From positions 62,001-126,000 of the forward strand of contig JAAWJI010000002.1 in NCBI GenBank assembly GCA_022796795.1: a stretch of 64,000 bases of DNA, read 5' to 3'. Numbering within the stretch: position 1 is the stretch's first letter; every line of letters begins with the position of its first letter. A program made the translations under genes and the position numbers. This document shows positions 42,496 through 50,634 of the stretch, piece after piece. The notes below the pieces were generated by a model that saw only the letters and a program-made list of their open reading frames with translations, had not been told where the DNA came from and made no database searches. The DNA is from Lachnospiraceae bacterium. Lineage in GTDB: Bacteria; Bacillota; Clostridia; Lachnospirales; Lachnospiraceae.

Positions 42496-43866
42496 TCATA
42501 AGAACTTCGCAACATATCCTTGCAGGAATATGAAAAGAATGATCGCCGGGAGCACCCATTTGATGTAAATGCGCACCGCCCTGGGAAATGCCAGTCCCTT
42601 TCCTGTGTTGGCCTCCTCCAGAAAACGGTCCCATCCCCAGCCATAGCGGCTGGTACAAAAGGCCACATAGACCAGAGAGCCCAGGGGCAGCACATTGTTG
42701 CTGACCAGAAAATCCTCCAGATCCAGCACTGTGCTTCCCGGCCCTAAGGGCTGAAAGCCGCTCCAGAGATTAAATCCCAGCACACAGGGAATGGAGAGCA
42801 GACAGATCGCCAAACAGGAGCGCACTGCCGCTTTCTTTACACTGCAGCCTGTCAGATCCGTGGCAAAGGAAATCAGGTCCTGGAACACTGCCACAATGGT
42901 GGATATGGCCGCAAAAAACATGAAGATAAAGAACAGGGTTCCCCAGAGTCTTCCTCCCGGCATAGCCTGGAATACATGGGGCAGAGTGATAAATAACAGA
43001 TTAGGCCCTGCGTCCGGCTGAATATCATAGGCAAAGCAGGCAGGGAAGATAATCAGACCCGCCATAAAAGCCACAATGGTATCCAGCACCATCACGTTCA
43101 CCGCCTCACCGGTGAGCCGCTGTTCCCGGCCGATATAGCTGCCGAAAATGGCAATGGCTCCCATGCCGATGCTCAAGGTAAAAAATGCCTGCCCAAGGGC
43201 TGCAAACACAGCCTCCCCAAGCCCCGCTTCCATAAGCTTGCCAAAGTCCGGCCGCAGATAGAATTCCAGTCCTTCCCGGCCGCCCTCCAGCATCAGGGAA
43301 TTAATCACAAGAGCCAGCATAAGCACCAGAAGACTAATCATCATGATCTTGGTGATCTTTTCCACGCCCTTTTGAAGTCCGGCCGCGCAGATCACAAAGC
43401 CCAGCACCACCACCAGCACCATAAGGCCTGTCATCAAAGCCGGATTTCCCAGCATGGCTCCAAATTCACCCTCGACGCCTGCCGCATCCATATTCTCGAA
43501 ATCTCCCCGAGCCATTTTCAGTACATAATATGCCATCCAGCCGCCAATCGTTGTATAAAACATCATCAGCAGATAATTTCCCGCCATGGCCGGATATTTA
43601 AACAGATGCCATTTTGTTCCCTTTGGCTCCAGGCGGTCAAAGGAAAGCGCCACGCTCCGCTGGCTGGCCCTGCCTACCGCAAACTCCATGACAATCACCG
43701 GAAGTCCCAGAATAACCAGAAATAGCAGATAAATCAACACAAAAGCCGCGCCCCCATACTGTCCCGTAATATAGGGAAAACGCCAAACATTTCCAAGGCC
43801 GATTGCACATCCAGCTGAGATCAGAATAAACCCCAGCCTGGAAGAAAACTTTTCTCTTTCCATCAT
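42496..43866 (-). CDS. NSS-family sodium:amino acid/neurotransmitter symporter
   Basis: 456 residues with ~12 helices. The sodium/substrate segment of helix 1, GCAIGLGNVWRFPYITGQYGGAAF (core GLGNVWRFPY), is diagnostic for the NSS/SNF family. Helix 6 carries FFTLSIGMGAIAIFGSY. Bacterial members import amino acids such as tryptophan, leucine or tyrosine with Na+. The specificity cannot be read. GGGGAG precedes the start. Its own promoter lies at 43988-44017; it may be read into trxA, 77 bp downstream. Confidence 0.92.
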   Translation of the reverse strand: MMEREKFSSRLGFILISAGCAIGLGNVWRFPYITGQYGGAAFVLIYLLFLVILGLPVIVMEFAVGRASQRSVALSFDRLEPKGTKWHLFKYPAMAGNYLLMMFYTTIGGWMAYYVLKMARGDFENMDAAGVEGEFGAMLGNPALMTGLMVLVVVLGFVICAAGLQKGVEKITKIMMISLLVLMLALVINSLMLEGGREGLEFYLRPDFGKLMEAGLGEAVFAALGQAFFTLSIGMGAIAIFGSYIGREQRLTGEAVNVMVLDTIVAFMAGLIIFPACFAYDIQPDAGPNLLFITLPHVFQAMPGGRLWGTLFFIFMFFAAISTIVAVFQDLISFATDLTGCSVKKAAVRSCLAICLLSIPCVLGFNLWSGFQPLGPGSTVLDLEDFLVSNNVLPLGSLVYVAFCTSRYGWGWDRFLEEANTGKGLAFPRAVRIYIKWVLPAIILFIFLQGYVAKFL

Positions 43867-43987
43867 AACTCCCCTTCTAAAAATCGTTTCCGTCCAGACA
43901 AAAATTTATTCCTATTCCGTAAAACAGGCCTTTATATTTTTTCAGACGGATAAGGCAGCGCATCTCTTTGCTCTGCCCTTCTGGAAC

Positions 43988-44017
43988 ATTATAACAGCAT
44001 CCCTGTGAAAATAGCAA
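43988..44017 (-). promoter_or_regulatory. Promoter of the NSS symporter gene
   Basis: Minus-strand TTGCTA (44017-44012) and perfect TATAAT (43993-43988), spacer 18 bp. A GGCAG/CTGCC hairpin lies in the ~120-nt leader. Confidence 0.65.
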
Positions 44018-44048
44018 GAGGAAATCCGTCCTGCCTCATTGATTTTAT

Positions 44049-44648
44049 TTACAGACGTATCATTTTTGTGCACACCTGCTGAAGAAGAGGCTCGCTGTGG
44101 CTTACAGCCAGAAGCCCGATCTTTCGCCGGCCACATTCTTCCATGAGAAAATTCCAGATCTGGCTCTGGGTGATAAGGTCCAGCATGGTACTGATCTCAT
44201 CGGCCAGCAAAAAACGGGTCCTCTCTCCTAAGACCCGCGCAATACAAAAACGCTGCAGCTCCCCGCCGGAAAGCTCCGCCGGATACCGGTTAAGCCAGGC
44301 ATCCTCAATGCCAAGCTCCCGGATCACCCGCTCCTCCACATGGTCTCCCTCCTCCAGCACCTTTCTCATGCGGAGCCTGGGATTAATGACCTGCTCCGGG
44401 TGCTGCCAGATCATCTGCACCGGGCAGTATCTCCCGTAGGAGGATAAAGGTTTTCCATCCAGGAGAATCTCTCCCGCGTCTGGCTTCTCATATCCCCCCA
44501 GAAGCTTGCAGATGGTAGTCTTCCCAAAGCCGCTGGGAGCCACAAGCCCGGTGCGTTGGGAGCTGTCTGCCTGTATACTGAAATTTTCCACAATATTCCT
44601 GCCATTTTTATCATAGCAAAACGTCACATTCCTGGCCTCTAACATCAT
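44049..44648 (-). CDS. Peptide/nickel ABC transporter ATPase (DppF/NikE-like)
   Basis: 199 residues from the ATG at 44648 (GAGG 9 nt upstream); an upstream reading to 44684 is less likely. Walker A is APSGFGKTT, signature LSGGELQRF, Walker B RFLLADEIS and an H-loop VSHSEP. It is shorter than usual DppF (~320), lacking the C-terminal oligopeptide/dipeptide cap domain. Its partner at 44697-45707 has that cap. It is the last gene of a five-gene import operon. Confidence 0.87.
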   Translation of the reverse strand: MMLEARNVTFCYDKNGRNIVENFSIQADSSQRTGLVAPSGFGKTTICKLLGGYEKPDAGEILLDGKPLSSYGRYCPVQMIWQHPEQVINPRLRMRKVLEEGDHVEERVIRELGIEDAWLNRYPAELSGGELQRFCIARVLGERTRFLLADEISTMLDLITQSQIWNFLMEECGRRKIGLLAVSHSEPLLQQVCTKMIRL

Positions 44649-44696
44649 GTCTTTGATCCTCTTTCTCCTGAACTTCCTCTGCATTGCCCGCCGCAG

Positions 44697-45707
44697 TTAC
44701 TCTGCATGAATACAGCGCACCCGGCCTCCCCGCAGTTCCCGCCAGGGAATCGGGCTCTCACATTCCTGCGTGCAATGGATACACCTGGGTCCAAAGGGAC
44801 ATCCAGAGGGCATCTGTGCCGCATAGGGCTGGGTGCCGGGAATCGGCGTAAATCCGTTCTGGGGCATGGCCCGAAACAGGGCCCTGGAATAGGGATGACG
44901 AAGCTTTTCCTCCAAAGAAAAATCCGACGCATCCGCCTCCTCTATGGTGCTTCCCGCATAGAAAACCACGATCCGATCCGCAGTCTGGGTGGCAAGCTCC
45001 AGGTCGTGGGTAATGAGGAGCACGCCGGCCCCTGTGTCTGCCAGCTCCCGAAAATGCTCCATGACTCGTCTGGCAAGCTTCATCTGAAGACCAGGGGTGG
45101 GCTCGTCTGCAATGACAAGCCTGGGCGTCTCCATAAGCGCCGTGGACACCAGCACCCGCCGGTTCATGCCTCCGGACAGTTCAAAGGGGTAAAGACCTGC
45201 CACTTCCGGGGACAGGGAATATCCCTCCAGGATGCTCTTTACCTTTTCCCGGGAGGCCGGGTCCTTTTTTCCCTTGCGGATCTGGGGGCCGATTTTCATA
45301 AGGGGATCCAAAAAGGCAATGCTCTGGGGCACCAGCACGATCTCCCTGCCCCGAAGCTCCTTGATCCTCTCCCTTCCCAGCTCCTGCCCTTCGTAATATA
45401 TATGGCCCCCCTGTCTGGCATTGTAGGGCAAGATTCCCAGCACTGCATGCGCCAGCAGGCTTTTTCCCGAGCCGCTGGAACCCACCACTGCCGTAATCTC
45501 GCCCTTACGGATACTCACATTCAGATCCCGGATTACCTGCAGATCTTCCTTGGCCAATCCTTTCTGATATTGGGCAAAGGATACGGACAGATGTTCGATC
45601 CGCAGCACCTCGTCCGGCTGCCAGGGGCGCTCCGGCTGGATCTTCACCTCCTGCTCTTCTGGTTTTCTTTTCCTGATTCTATGCATCCTATCCACGCTTT
45701 CTCTCAA
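44697..45707 (-). CDS. Peptide/nickel ABC transporter ATPase (DppD/NikD-like)
   Basis: 336 residues. Walker A GSSGSGKS, signature LSGGMNRRV, Walker B LVIADEPTPGLQ and H-loop ITHDLE are all present. The C-terminal oligo/dipeptide cap domain ends in a Cys-rich CPFGPRCIHCTQECE, which in relatives can bind an iron-sulfur cluster or metal. The start is a TTG with GAGGA 7 nt upstream; an ATG seven codons later is an alternative. It pairs with the shorter ATPase downstream to power the DppBC-type permease. Confidence 0.9.
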   Translation of the reverse strand: MRESVDRMHRIRKRKPEEQEVKIQPERPWQPDEVLRIEHLSVSFAQYQKGLAKEDLQVIRDLNVSIRKGEITAVVGSSGSGKSLLAHAVLGILPYNARQGGHIYYEGQELGRERIKELRGREIVLVPQSIAFLDPLMKIGPQIRKGKKDPASREKVKSILEGYSLSPEVAGLYPFELSGGMNRRVLVSTALMETPRLVIADEPTPGLQMKLARRVMEHFRELADTGAGVLLITHDLELATQTADRIVVFYAGSTIEEADASDFSLEEKLRHPYSRALFRAMPQNGFTPIPGTQPYAAQMPSGCPFGPRCIHCTQECESPIPWRELRGGRVRCIHAE

Positions 45708-45734
45708 CTTTTTTATCCTCAGTTCTGCATCGGC

Positions 45735-46568
45735 TTACATATGGGCGCTGCCCGGATCCAGAAGCTTTCGCAGGCTCTCTCCCGCCACGTCAAAGAGCAT
45801 AACCGTGGCCACCAGCAGCAGGCCTGGAAATACTGCCAGCCACCATTTTCCCATAACCAGGTATTTCATGCTCTCCGACAGAATCACCCCAATGGCAGGC
45901 TGCTCCGGGGGCAGTCCAAAGCCCAGGAAGGTAATGCTGGCCTCATGGAGAATGGCATGGGGAAACATCAAAATCAATCCCACCAGAAACTGGGGGAAGA
46001 GATGAGGCAGCATATGCCTGCACACAAGAGTAAACTCCCCTACGCCAAGCTTCTTGGCAGCCTTGATATAGGGTGCCTCCCGAAGCTGCAGCACCTCTCC
46101 CCGCATGACCCGGGCCAGAGAGGTCCAGTGGGTCAGGGCCACGCCCGCCACCACTCCCCGAAAGCCCTTGCCGCAGGCATAGGAGATGAGTATCAGCAGC
46201 AGGATATGGGGGATTCCCATAACCAGATCTATAAGCCAGGTAACTGCGGAATCCATAGTCCTTCCCAGCGCCGCAGCCGTGCCCAGAACAGCAGCAGCCA
46301 GGGCGCTGACTCCGGCAGCCAGAAGGCCAATGCGGATGCTCATGGACAGTCCAGTGAGGGTGCGCAAAAACATATCTCTGCCCATCCAGTCCGTTCCAAA
46401 GGGGTAGCGCGCACAGGGCGCCAGATCCTTTCTGGAAAAATCTGTGACCTGGGCCTGCTCCGCAAACAGCTGGCCCCACAGGGTAATTGCCCCCAGAAAG
46501 ATCAGGGCAGACAAGAACAGCACCAGAGTCCTCTGCCTGCCGTTAAGCCATGCTTTCCTTTCTCTCAT
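45735..46568 (-). CDS. Peptide/nickel ABC transporter permease (DppC/NikC-like)
   Basis: 277 residues, six helices, with the conserved FGTDWMGRDMFLRTLTG entry and the coupling-helix segment ALTHWTSLARVMRGEVLQLREAPYIKAAKKLG (core YIKAAKKLG). It overlaps the upstream permease gene by 4 nt. It forms the translocation pore with the 46565-47557 protein. Confidence 0.92.
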   Translation of the reverse strand: MRERKAWLNGRQRTLVLFLSALIFLGAITLWGQLFAEQAQVTDFSRKDLAPCARYPFGTDWMGRDMFLRTLTGLSMSIRIGLLAAGVSALAAAVLGTAAALGRTMDSAVTWLIDLVMGIPHILLLILISYACGKGFRGVVAGVALTHWTSLARVMRGEVLQLREAPYIKAAKKLGVGEFTLVCRHMLPHLFPQFLVGLILMFPHAILHEASITFLGFGLPPEQPAIGVILSESMKYLVMGKWWLAVFPGLLLVATVMLFDVAGESLRKLLDPGSAHM

Positions 46569-47557
46569 TGCCGGATCTCCCCCTTTCGAATTCGGGGATC
46601 CACCACCCCATAGAGCAGGTTGGCCGTGAGATTCCCGCCGAAAACAATAGCCGCGCTGATCACCGTGATTCCAAGCAGCAAGGGCACGTCGCTTCCCAGC
46701 CCTGCCGTCACCGCCGCCTGGCCCAGACCCGGATAGGAGAAAATCTGCTCCACCAGTACAGAGCCTCCGAAAATCTCGCTGATGGAACCAAACTGCAAGG
46801 TCAGGGCTGGCAGGGCAATGTTGCGCAGCACATGATTTTTAAGTAGAGACCAGACACCTTCTCCCCTGGCCCTGGCAAAGAGCACATAGTCGCTCTCCAT
46901 GACCTCAATGACCTTTTCCCTGGTATGCAGGGCAATATTAGAAACACCTGTGATACTCAAGGTCAGGGCCGGCAAAATGGCGTGGCGCACCCGGTCCAAA
47001 ACTGTCACGCCGCTGGCCTCCACCCCAATGGGCACGGAGAGACCAATGGGCAGCCATTTCAGCCACACCGCAAAGACAATCAAGAGCACCAGGGCCAGCC
47101 AGAAGGCCGGGGTGCTGGCCATTACAAGAGAATACCCCCGGATAAGCTTATCCGGCAGACGCCCCTGATTCCATCCTGCCCCAATGCCCAGCACAAAGCC
47201 CACAAGCCCGGAGAGAAGCCAGGCGATGGCCATAAGCCACAGGGAATTCACAAGCTTTACGCCAATCACATGGGAGACCGGCTGCCGGTACAGTAAGGAA
47301 TCTCCCATATCTCCCCGAAAGAAATCTCCAGCCCAGGCCAAATACCGCTCCAGAGGCGGCTGATCCACCCCCCAATATTCCTCCAGCCTGGCGATCTGCT
47401 CCTGGCTCATGGAGCCCAAGGCCACCTGCCCCACATTGGCCTGCAAAGGGTCAATGGGGGACACGCTGACCAGCCAAAAGGCTGCAAGGCTTACTCCCAG
47501 AAGCAAAAGCATCATGCGTATAATTTTTTTTCCTGCCCAGACTCCGTAACTTTTCAT
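46565..47557 (-). CDS. Peptide/nickel ABC transporter permease (DppB/NikB-like)
   Basis: 330 residues from ATG 47557, which has AGAGG 6 nt upstream; a TTG two codons earlier is also in frame. Six helices, typical DppB N-terminus (LLLGVSLAAFWLVSVSPIDP) and the EAA-type loop MESDYVLFARARGEGV. It partners with the DppC-like protein. Confidence 0.92.
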   Translation of the reverse strand: MKSYGVWAGKKIIRMMLLLLGVSLAAFWLVSVSPIDPLQANVGQVALGSMSQEQIARLEEYWGVDQPPLERYLAWAGDFFRGDMGDSLLYRQPVSHVIGVKLVNSLWLMAIAWLLSGLVGFVLGIGAGWNQGRLPDKLIRGYSLVMASTPAFWLALVLLIVFAVWLKWLPIGLSVPIGVEASGVTVLDRVRHAILPALTLSITGVSNIALHTREKVIEVMESDYVLFARARGEGVWSLLKNHVLRNIALPALTLQFGSISEIFGGSVLVEQIFSYPGLGQAAVTAGLGSDVPLLLGITVISAAIVFGGNLTANLLYGVVDPRIRKGEIRQ

Positions 47558-47572
47558 AACCAACCTCTGTCT

Positions 47573-49210
47573 CTATTTCCAGCTCCACTGATCCACATTG
47601 TTTACAATAGACCATCCATGTCCATGGGGATGAAGCTTCTGCTCCGCCACCTGAAGGCCGCTTCTGGACCAGTAAAGATGATCGATATTCACCAGCCAGA
47701 TCCAGGGAATATCTCCCTCCTGGGTAATTCCGCCAGTTCCGTCCCACTGGGCCTTCTGCCACAATTCATAGGACTCCTGCAGATCCACAGCCGCCAGGGC
47801 CTGATCCATATAAGCGTCTACTTTTTCATTAGCATAAGGGGAATACCCGGCGCTTCCGTCCTCCAGGGTGTGATAGATATTGTAGAGCTCCATGGGGGTA
47901 TGCGCTCCCCATCCCCACATAAGGGGCTCTCCCAGAGCTCTGGTATAGGCCGTATCCCAGCCCACGCCCTCTATAGCCACATCAATGCCAAGCTCCTTTA
48001 GCTGATTGGCTGTTTCCGCAGCCAGGGCCTGGCGAACGGAATCGCTGGCCGCATACAATAGGGTAAAACCGGCTTTCACACCGTCCTTTTCCCGCATCCC
48101 CTCCGGTCCTTCCACCCAGCCCGCCTCATCCAGAAGCTGTCTGGCCCCTTCCGGGTCATATTCCACCTTTGCGGCAGGATTGTACCAGGGCATCTTATCG
48201 CACACGCTGTAGGCCGGAGTCCCATGCCCATTCAGCACATTGGCGATCATTTCCTCCCGATCCAGGCCTATGTTTATGGCGCGCCGCACCCGCACATCAC
48301 TGGTAAAGGCATTGCCAATGGTCACCCCATCCTTTGTTTCCGGATCTGTTGCAGGCAGGTTAAAGCCCCGATTGTCCACGGTCTCAAAGGAGAGCAGCTC
48401 ATATCCCTCCACGGTCTGATCCGCGTAGGAAGCAGCCGTGTAGGCCAGATCCACCTGGCCGGCCATGGCCGCCGTAAAGGCTGCGTCCTCCTCCATAAAC
48501 AGGATAGTCACCTGCTTCATCCCGGGCGCTTCCCCGTAATAATCCGGGTTGGCCTCCAGGATCACCTGCTGCCCCTTATCCCATTGTTTTAGCATATAGC
48601 GGCCGGAGCCAATGGGATGCTGCCCATAATCCGGACCATAGGCATGAGCAGGCACAATCCCCACAATGGCCATGGTGTAAGGCCAGATAGAATAAGGCCT
48701 GACCAAATGGAACACCACTGTTCTCTCATCCACAGCCTCCGCCTGCTGCAGCATGGTAAAGTCATTGACCGAGCTGGTCTCCTTCACGGTGTTGTAGGTA
48801 AAGGCCACATCCTCTGCGGTGAGAGGCTGCTGGTCCGTAAACTTCACATCATCCCGAATGGTCACCGTCCAGGTCAGACCATCCTCACTCACCTGCATAT
48901 CCGTAGCCAGGTCATAGCCGATCTTAAGATCTGCCGTGGTTACAGTCAGCGTGCTCTGGATCAAAGGCTCATGCACATGCTCTCCGGCTCCCCAGCCATA
49001 GGCCGGGTCAAAGCCCGCCTCCGGCTCGGAATTCACACCCATGGCAACAATCACCGAATCCTTCCCGGCAGTCTCCTCCATAGCCTGAGACAGCTCCGTT
49101 TCTTCCCCCTCCTGCCGGGGAGCGCTTCCCAGGTCCTTGTTATTGCCGCAGCCCCAGAAAAAGCCTGCCAGCACAGCCATGATCCATAAAAAACAGAAAT
49201 TTTTCCTCAT
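47573..49210 (-). CDS. Substrate-binding lipoprotein of peptide/nickel ABC transporter
   Basis: 545 residues from ATG 49210 (in-frame TTG and GTG lie a few codons upstream). Signal peptide with lipobox FFWGC. The SBP family 5 fold is seen in SDVRVRRAINIGLDREEMI, AYTAASYADQTVEGYE and WDKGQQVILEANPDYYG. Homologues bind peptides, nickel or metallophores. The C-terminus contains HGHGW. Its promoter has a GTTAAT/ATTAAC dyad over the -35. The ligand cannot be settled; the nearby cobalt-uptake genes (55.8-58 kb) make a metal conceivable but are a separate operon. Confidence 0.88.
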   Translation of the reverse strand: MRKNFCFLWIMAVLAGFFWGCGNNKDLGSAPRQEGEETELSQAMEETAGKDSVIVAMGVNSEPEAGFDPAYGWGAGEHVHEPLIQSTLTVTTADLKIGYDLATDMQVSEDGLTWTVTIRDDVKFTDQQPLTAEDVAFTYNTVKETSSVNDFTMLQQAEAVDERTVVFHLVRPYSIWPYTMAIVGIVPAHAYGPDYGQHPIGSGRYMLKQWDKGQQVILEANPDYYGEAPGMKQVTILFMEEDAAFTAAMAGQVDLAYTAASYADQTVEGYELLSFETVDNRGFNLPATDPETKDGVTIGNAFTSDVRVRRAINIGLDREEMIANVLNGHGTPAYSVCDKMPWYNPAAKVEYDPEGARQLLDEAGWVEGPEGMREKDGVKAGFTLLYAASDSVRQALAAETANQLKELGIDVAIEGVGWDTAYTRALGEPLMWGWGAHTPMELYNIYHTLEDGSAGYSPYANEKVDAYMDQALAAVDLQESYELWQKAQWDGTGGITQEGDIPWIWLVNIDHLYWSRSGLQVAEQKLHPHGHGWSIVNNVDQWSWK

Positions 49211-49273
49211 AAGTCTCACCAATCCTTTCTATCCTGTTATATCCTAAAAATCTCAGCGCTTGACTACGGAACC

Positions 49274-49302
49274 AGTATACCCTATCGTTAATTCATTAAC
49301 AA
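49274..49302 (-). promoter_or_regulatory. Promoter of the peptide/nickel ABC operon with dyad
   Basis: Minus-strand TTGTTA (49302-49297) and TATACT (49279-49274), spacer 17 bp. The dyad GTTAAT-TC-ATTAAC (49287-49300) overlaps the -35 and is a plausible repressor site. Confidence 0.7.
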
Positions 49303-49326
49303 GCCACCCGGGGGGATATTTTAGCG

Positions 49327-49424
49327 AAAAAGTTCAGCCAGAATCCAGACGGCTGGCAAATCCAGCTCGCTGGAATTTGACAGTTGCTCTAGGTTCTGAG
49401 GGAGCGCCCGTCTATGAGCAAAAA
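49327..49424 (+). repeat. Dispersed structured repeat, copy A
   Basis: 98 bp beginning AAAAAGTTCAGCCAG and ending TCTATGAGCAAAA. It contains GCCAG/CTGGC, an AAATCCAGC/GCTGGAATTT hairpin with a 2-nt loop, and GCTC/GAGC. It is about 96% identical to copy B, 182 bp away. No ORF or transposase. Confidence 0.9.
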
Positions 49425-49508
49425 GAGCTGCGTCAGCAGCGGAGAGCGCTGCAAGCGCGGTTTTGCGAATGGGCGCGGGCTGAACGGACGGCTGGCAATA
49501 ACTTTTTT

Positions 49509-49605
49509 AAAAAGTTCAGCCAGAACCCAGACGGCTGGCAAATCCAGCTCGCTGGAATTTGACAGTTGCTCTGGGTTCTGAGGGAGCCCCCGTCTATGAG
49601 CAAAA
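49509..49605 (+). repeat. Dispersed structured repeat, copy B
   Basis: Same element as copy A, with about four differences over 97 bp (for example AACCCAGAC for AATCCAGAC). The A-B spacer begins and ends with partial repeats of the same words (GGCTGGCAATAA). Confidence 0.9.
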
Positions 49606-49607
49606 TA

Positions 49608-49659
49608 ATATCCCTGTTGGAACCCTCAGACTTCACACCGAGGTTCCTAACAGGGATAT
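49608..49659 (-). terminator. Terminator of the kinase/binding-protein/cyclase operon
   Basis: ATATCCCTGTTGGAACC (49608-49624) pairs with GGTTCCTAACAGGGATAT (49642-49659), a 17-bp stem with one bulge. ATTATTTT follows on the minus strand, 28 bp after the cyclase stop. Confidence 0.8.
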
Positions 49660-49686
49660 CATTCCTTATGTGCAACAGAAAAATTC

Positions 49687-50604
49687 TTACTTTTCTTTCA
49701 CCTGCTTCAAATTCTCGTCCATCCACACCACCTGATTGCGGCCGCTCTCCTTGGCGTCATACAGCATGGCATCGGCGACTTTCAGGTAATAATCATAGGT
49801 CTTTTCCACCGACGGGATCACTGTCACGCCTCCGATGCTGATGGTGACCCACTGAGATACGGAGGGGTCATGGGGAATCTGAAGCTTCTCCACCTCCATA
49901 CGGATCTTCTTTAAATGCTCAAAGGCTTTCTCCATGCTGTCCCCGATCAAAAAGGCCACAAATTCCTCTCCTCCATAGCGCGCAAAAAAATCTGTGCTGC
50001 GCCTAAGGTGCGTGGAAACCGTCTTTGCCACCCCTGCAATCACCTTGTCCCCTGCGGGGTGACCGAATTTATCATTGTAAGCTTTAAACCGGTCAATATC
50101 AAACATACAAATGGAAAAGGGAATCTGCAGGCGGGCGGCTTCCTTCCACTTCATTACACTATAGTTGTCATGCTGTCTTCTGTTTGCCACCCCGGTCAGC
50201 TGATCCGTATTGGACTGGTACTCCACCTGCTTCCGGTAATTATACAGCTTCACATGGGTGTTGACCCTAGCCTTAACCGTCAGAGGGTGGAAGGGCTTGG
50301 TAATATAATCCACCGCGCCCAGAACAAATCCCCGCTGTTCACTTTGCACATCGGATAGGCTGGTGATCAAAATCACCGGAACACTCTGGGTAATAATCTC
50401 CTCCTGCAGCTTTTTCAACAGAGTAAACCCATCCATATCCGGCATAATCACGTCCAGAAGAATCAGAGAATACTTCTCCGTATCCGCAAGACGAAGCCCC
50501 TCCTCCGCCGTATGCGCAAGGGTGATTTCATAATCATCATCTAAAATAGATTTTAACATGGTTGCCTGCAATACACTGTCATCCACAATTAATATTTTTT
50601 CCAT
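49687..50604 (-). CDS. Response-regulator diguanylate cyclase (REC-GGDEF)
   Basis: 305 residues. The receiver domain (1-120) has the acidic pair at 8-9, phospho-acceptor Asp51 (LILLDVIMPD) and the conserved ITKPF. The GGDEF domain (~135-298) has an intact active site, GGEEF (211-215), and an inhibitory I-site RSTD (202-205) five residues before it. It should make cyclic di-GMP when phosphorylated, with product inhibition. It is the last gene of an operon with a hybrid histidine kinase and an orphan binding lipoprotein (30 bp gap), so that kinase is the likely phosphodonor. Confidence 0.93.
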   Translation of the reverse strand: MEKILIVDDSVLQATMLKSILDDDYEITLAHTAEEGLRLADTEKYSLILLDVIMPDMDGFTLLKKLQEEIITQSVPVILITSLSDVQSEQRGFVLGAVDYITKPFHPLTVKARVNTHVKLYNYRKQVEYQSNTDQLTGVANRRQHDNYSVMKWKEAARLQIPFSICMFDIDRFKAYNDKFGHPAGDKVIAGVAKTVSTHLRRSTDFFARYGGEEFVAFLIGDSMEKAFEHLKKIRMEVEKLQIPHDPSVSQWVTISIGGVTVIPSVEKTYDYYLKVADAMLYDAKESGRNQVVWMDENLKQVKEK

Positions 50605-50634
50605 CCCTATTTTCTCCTTCTATCCTACTTCTGT

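Larger units (their letters stand above)
49223..49686. other. Intergenic region with promoter, two repeats and a terminator
   Basis: About 460 bases without a gene. It contains the ABC operon promoter (49274-49302), tandem copies A and B of the dispersed repeat (49327-49605) and the diguanylate cyclase terminator (49608-49659). Confidence 0.75.

Noticed and set aside
44706-46613. 635-codon open frame on the plus strand
   Set aside because: Antisense to two well-supported ABC genes with all their motifs; no ribosome site, His/Gln/Pro-rich shadow composition.
49327-49605. Copies A and B as insertion sequences
   Set aside because: Under 100 bp each, no transposase, no terminal inverted repeats or target duplications found.
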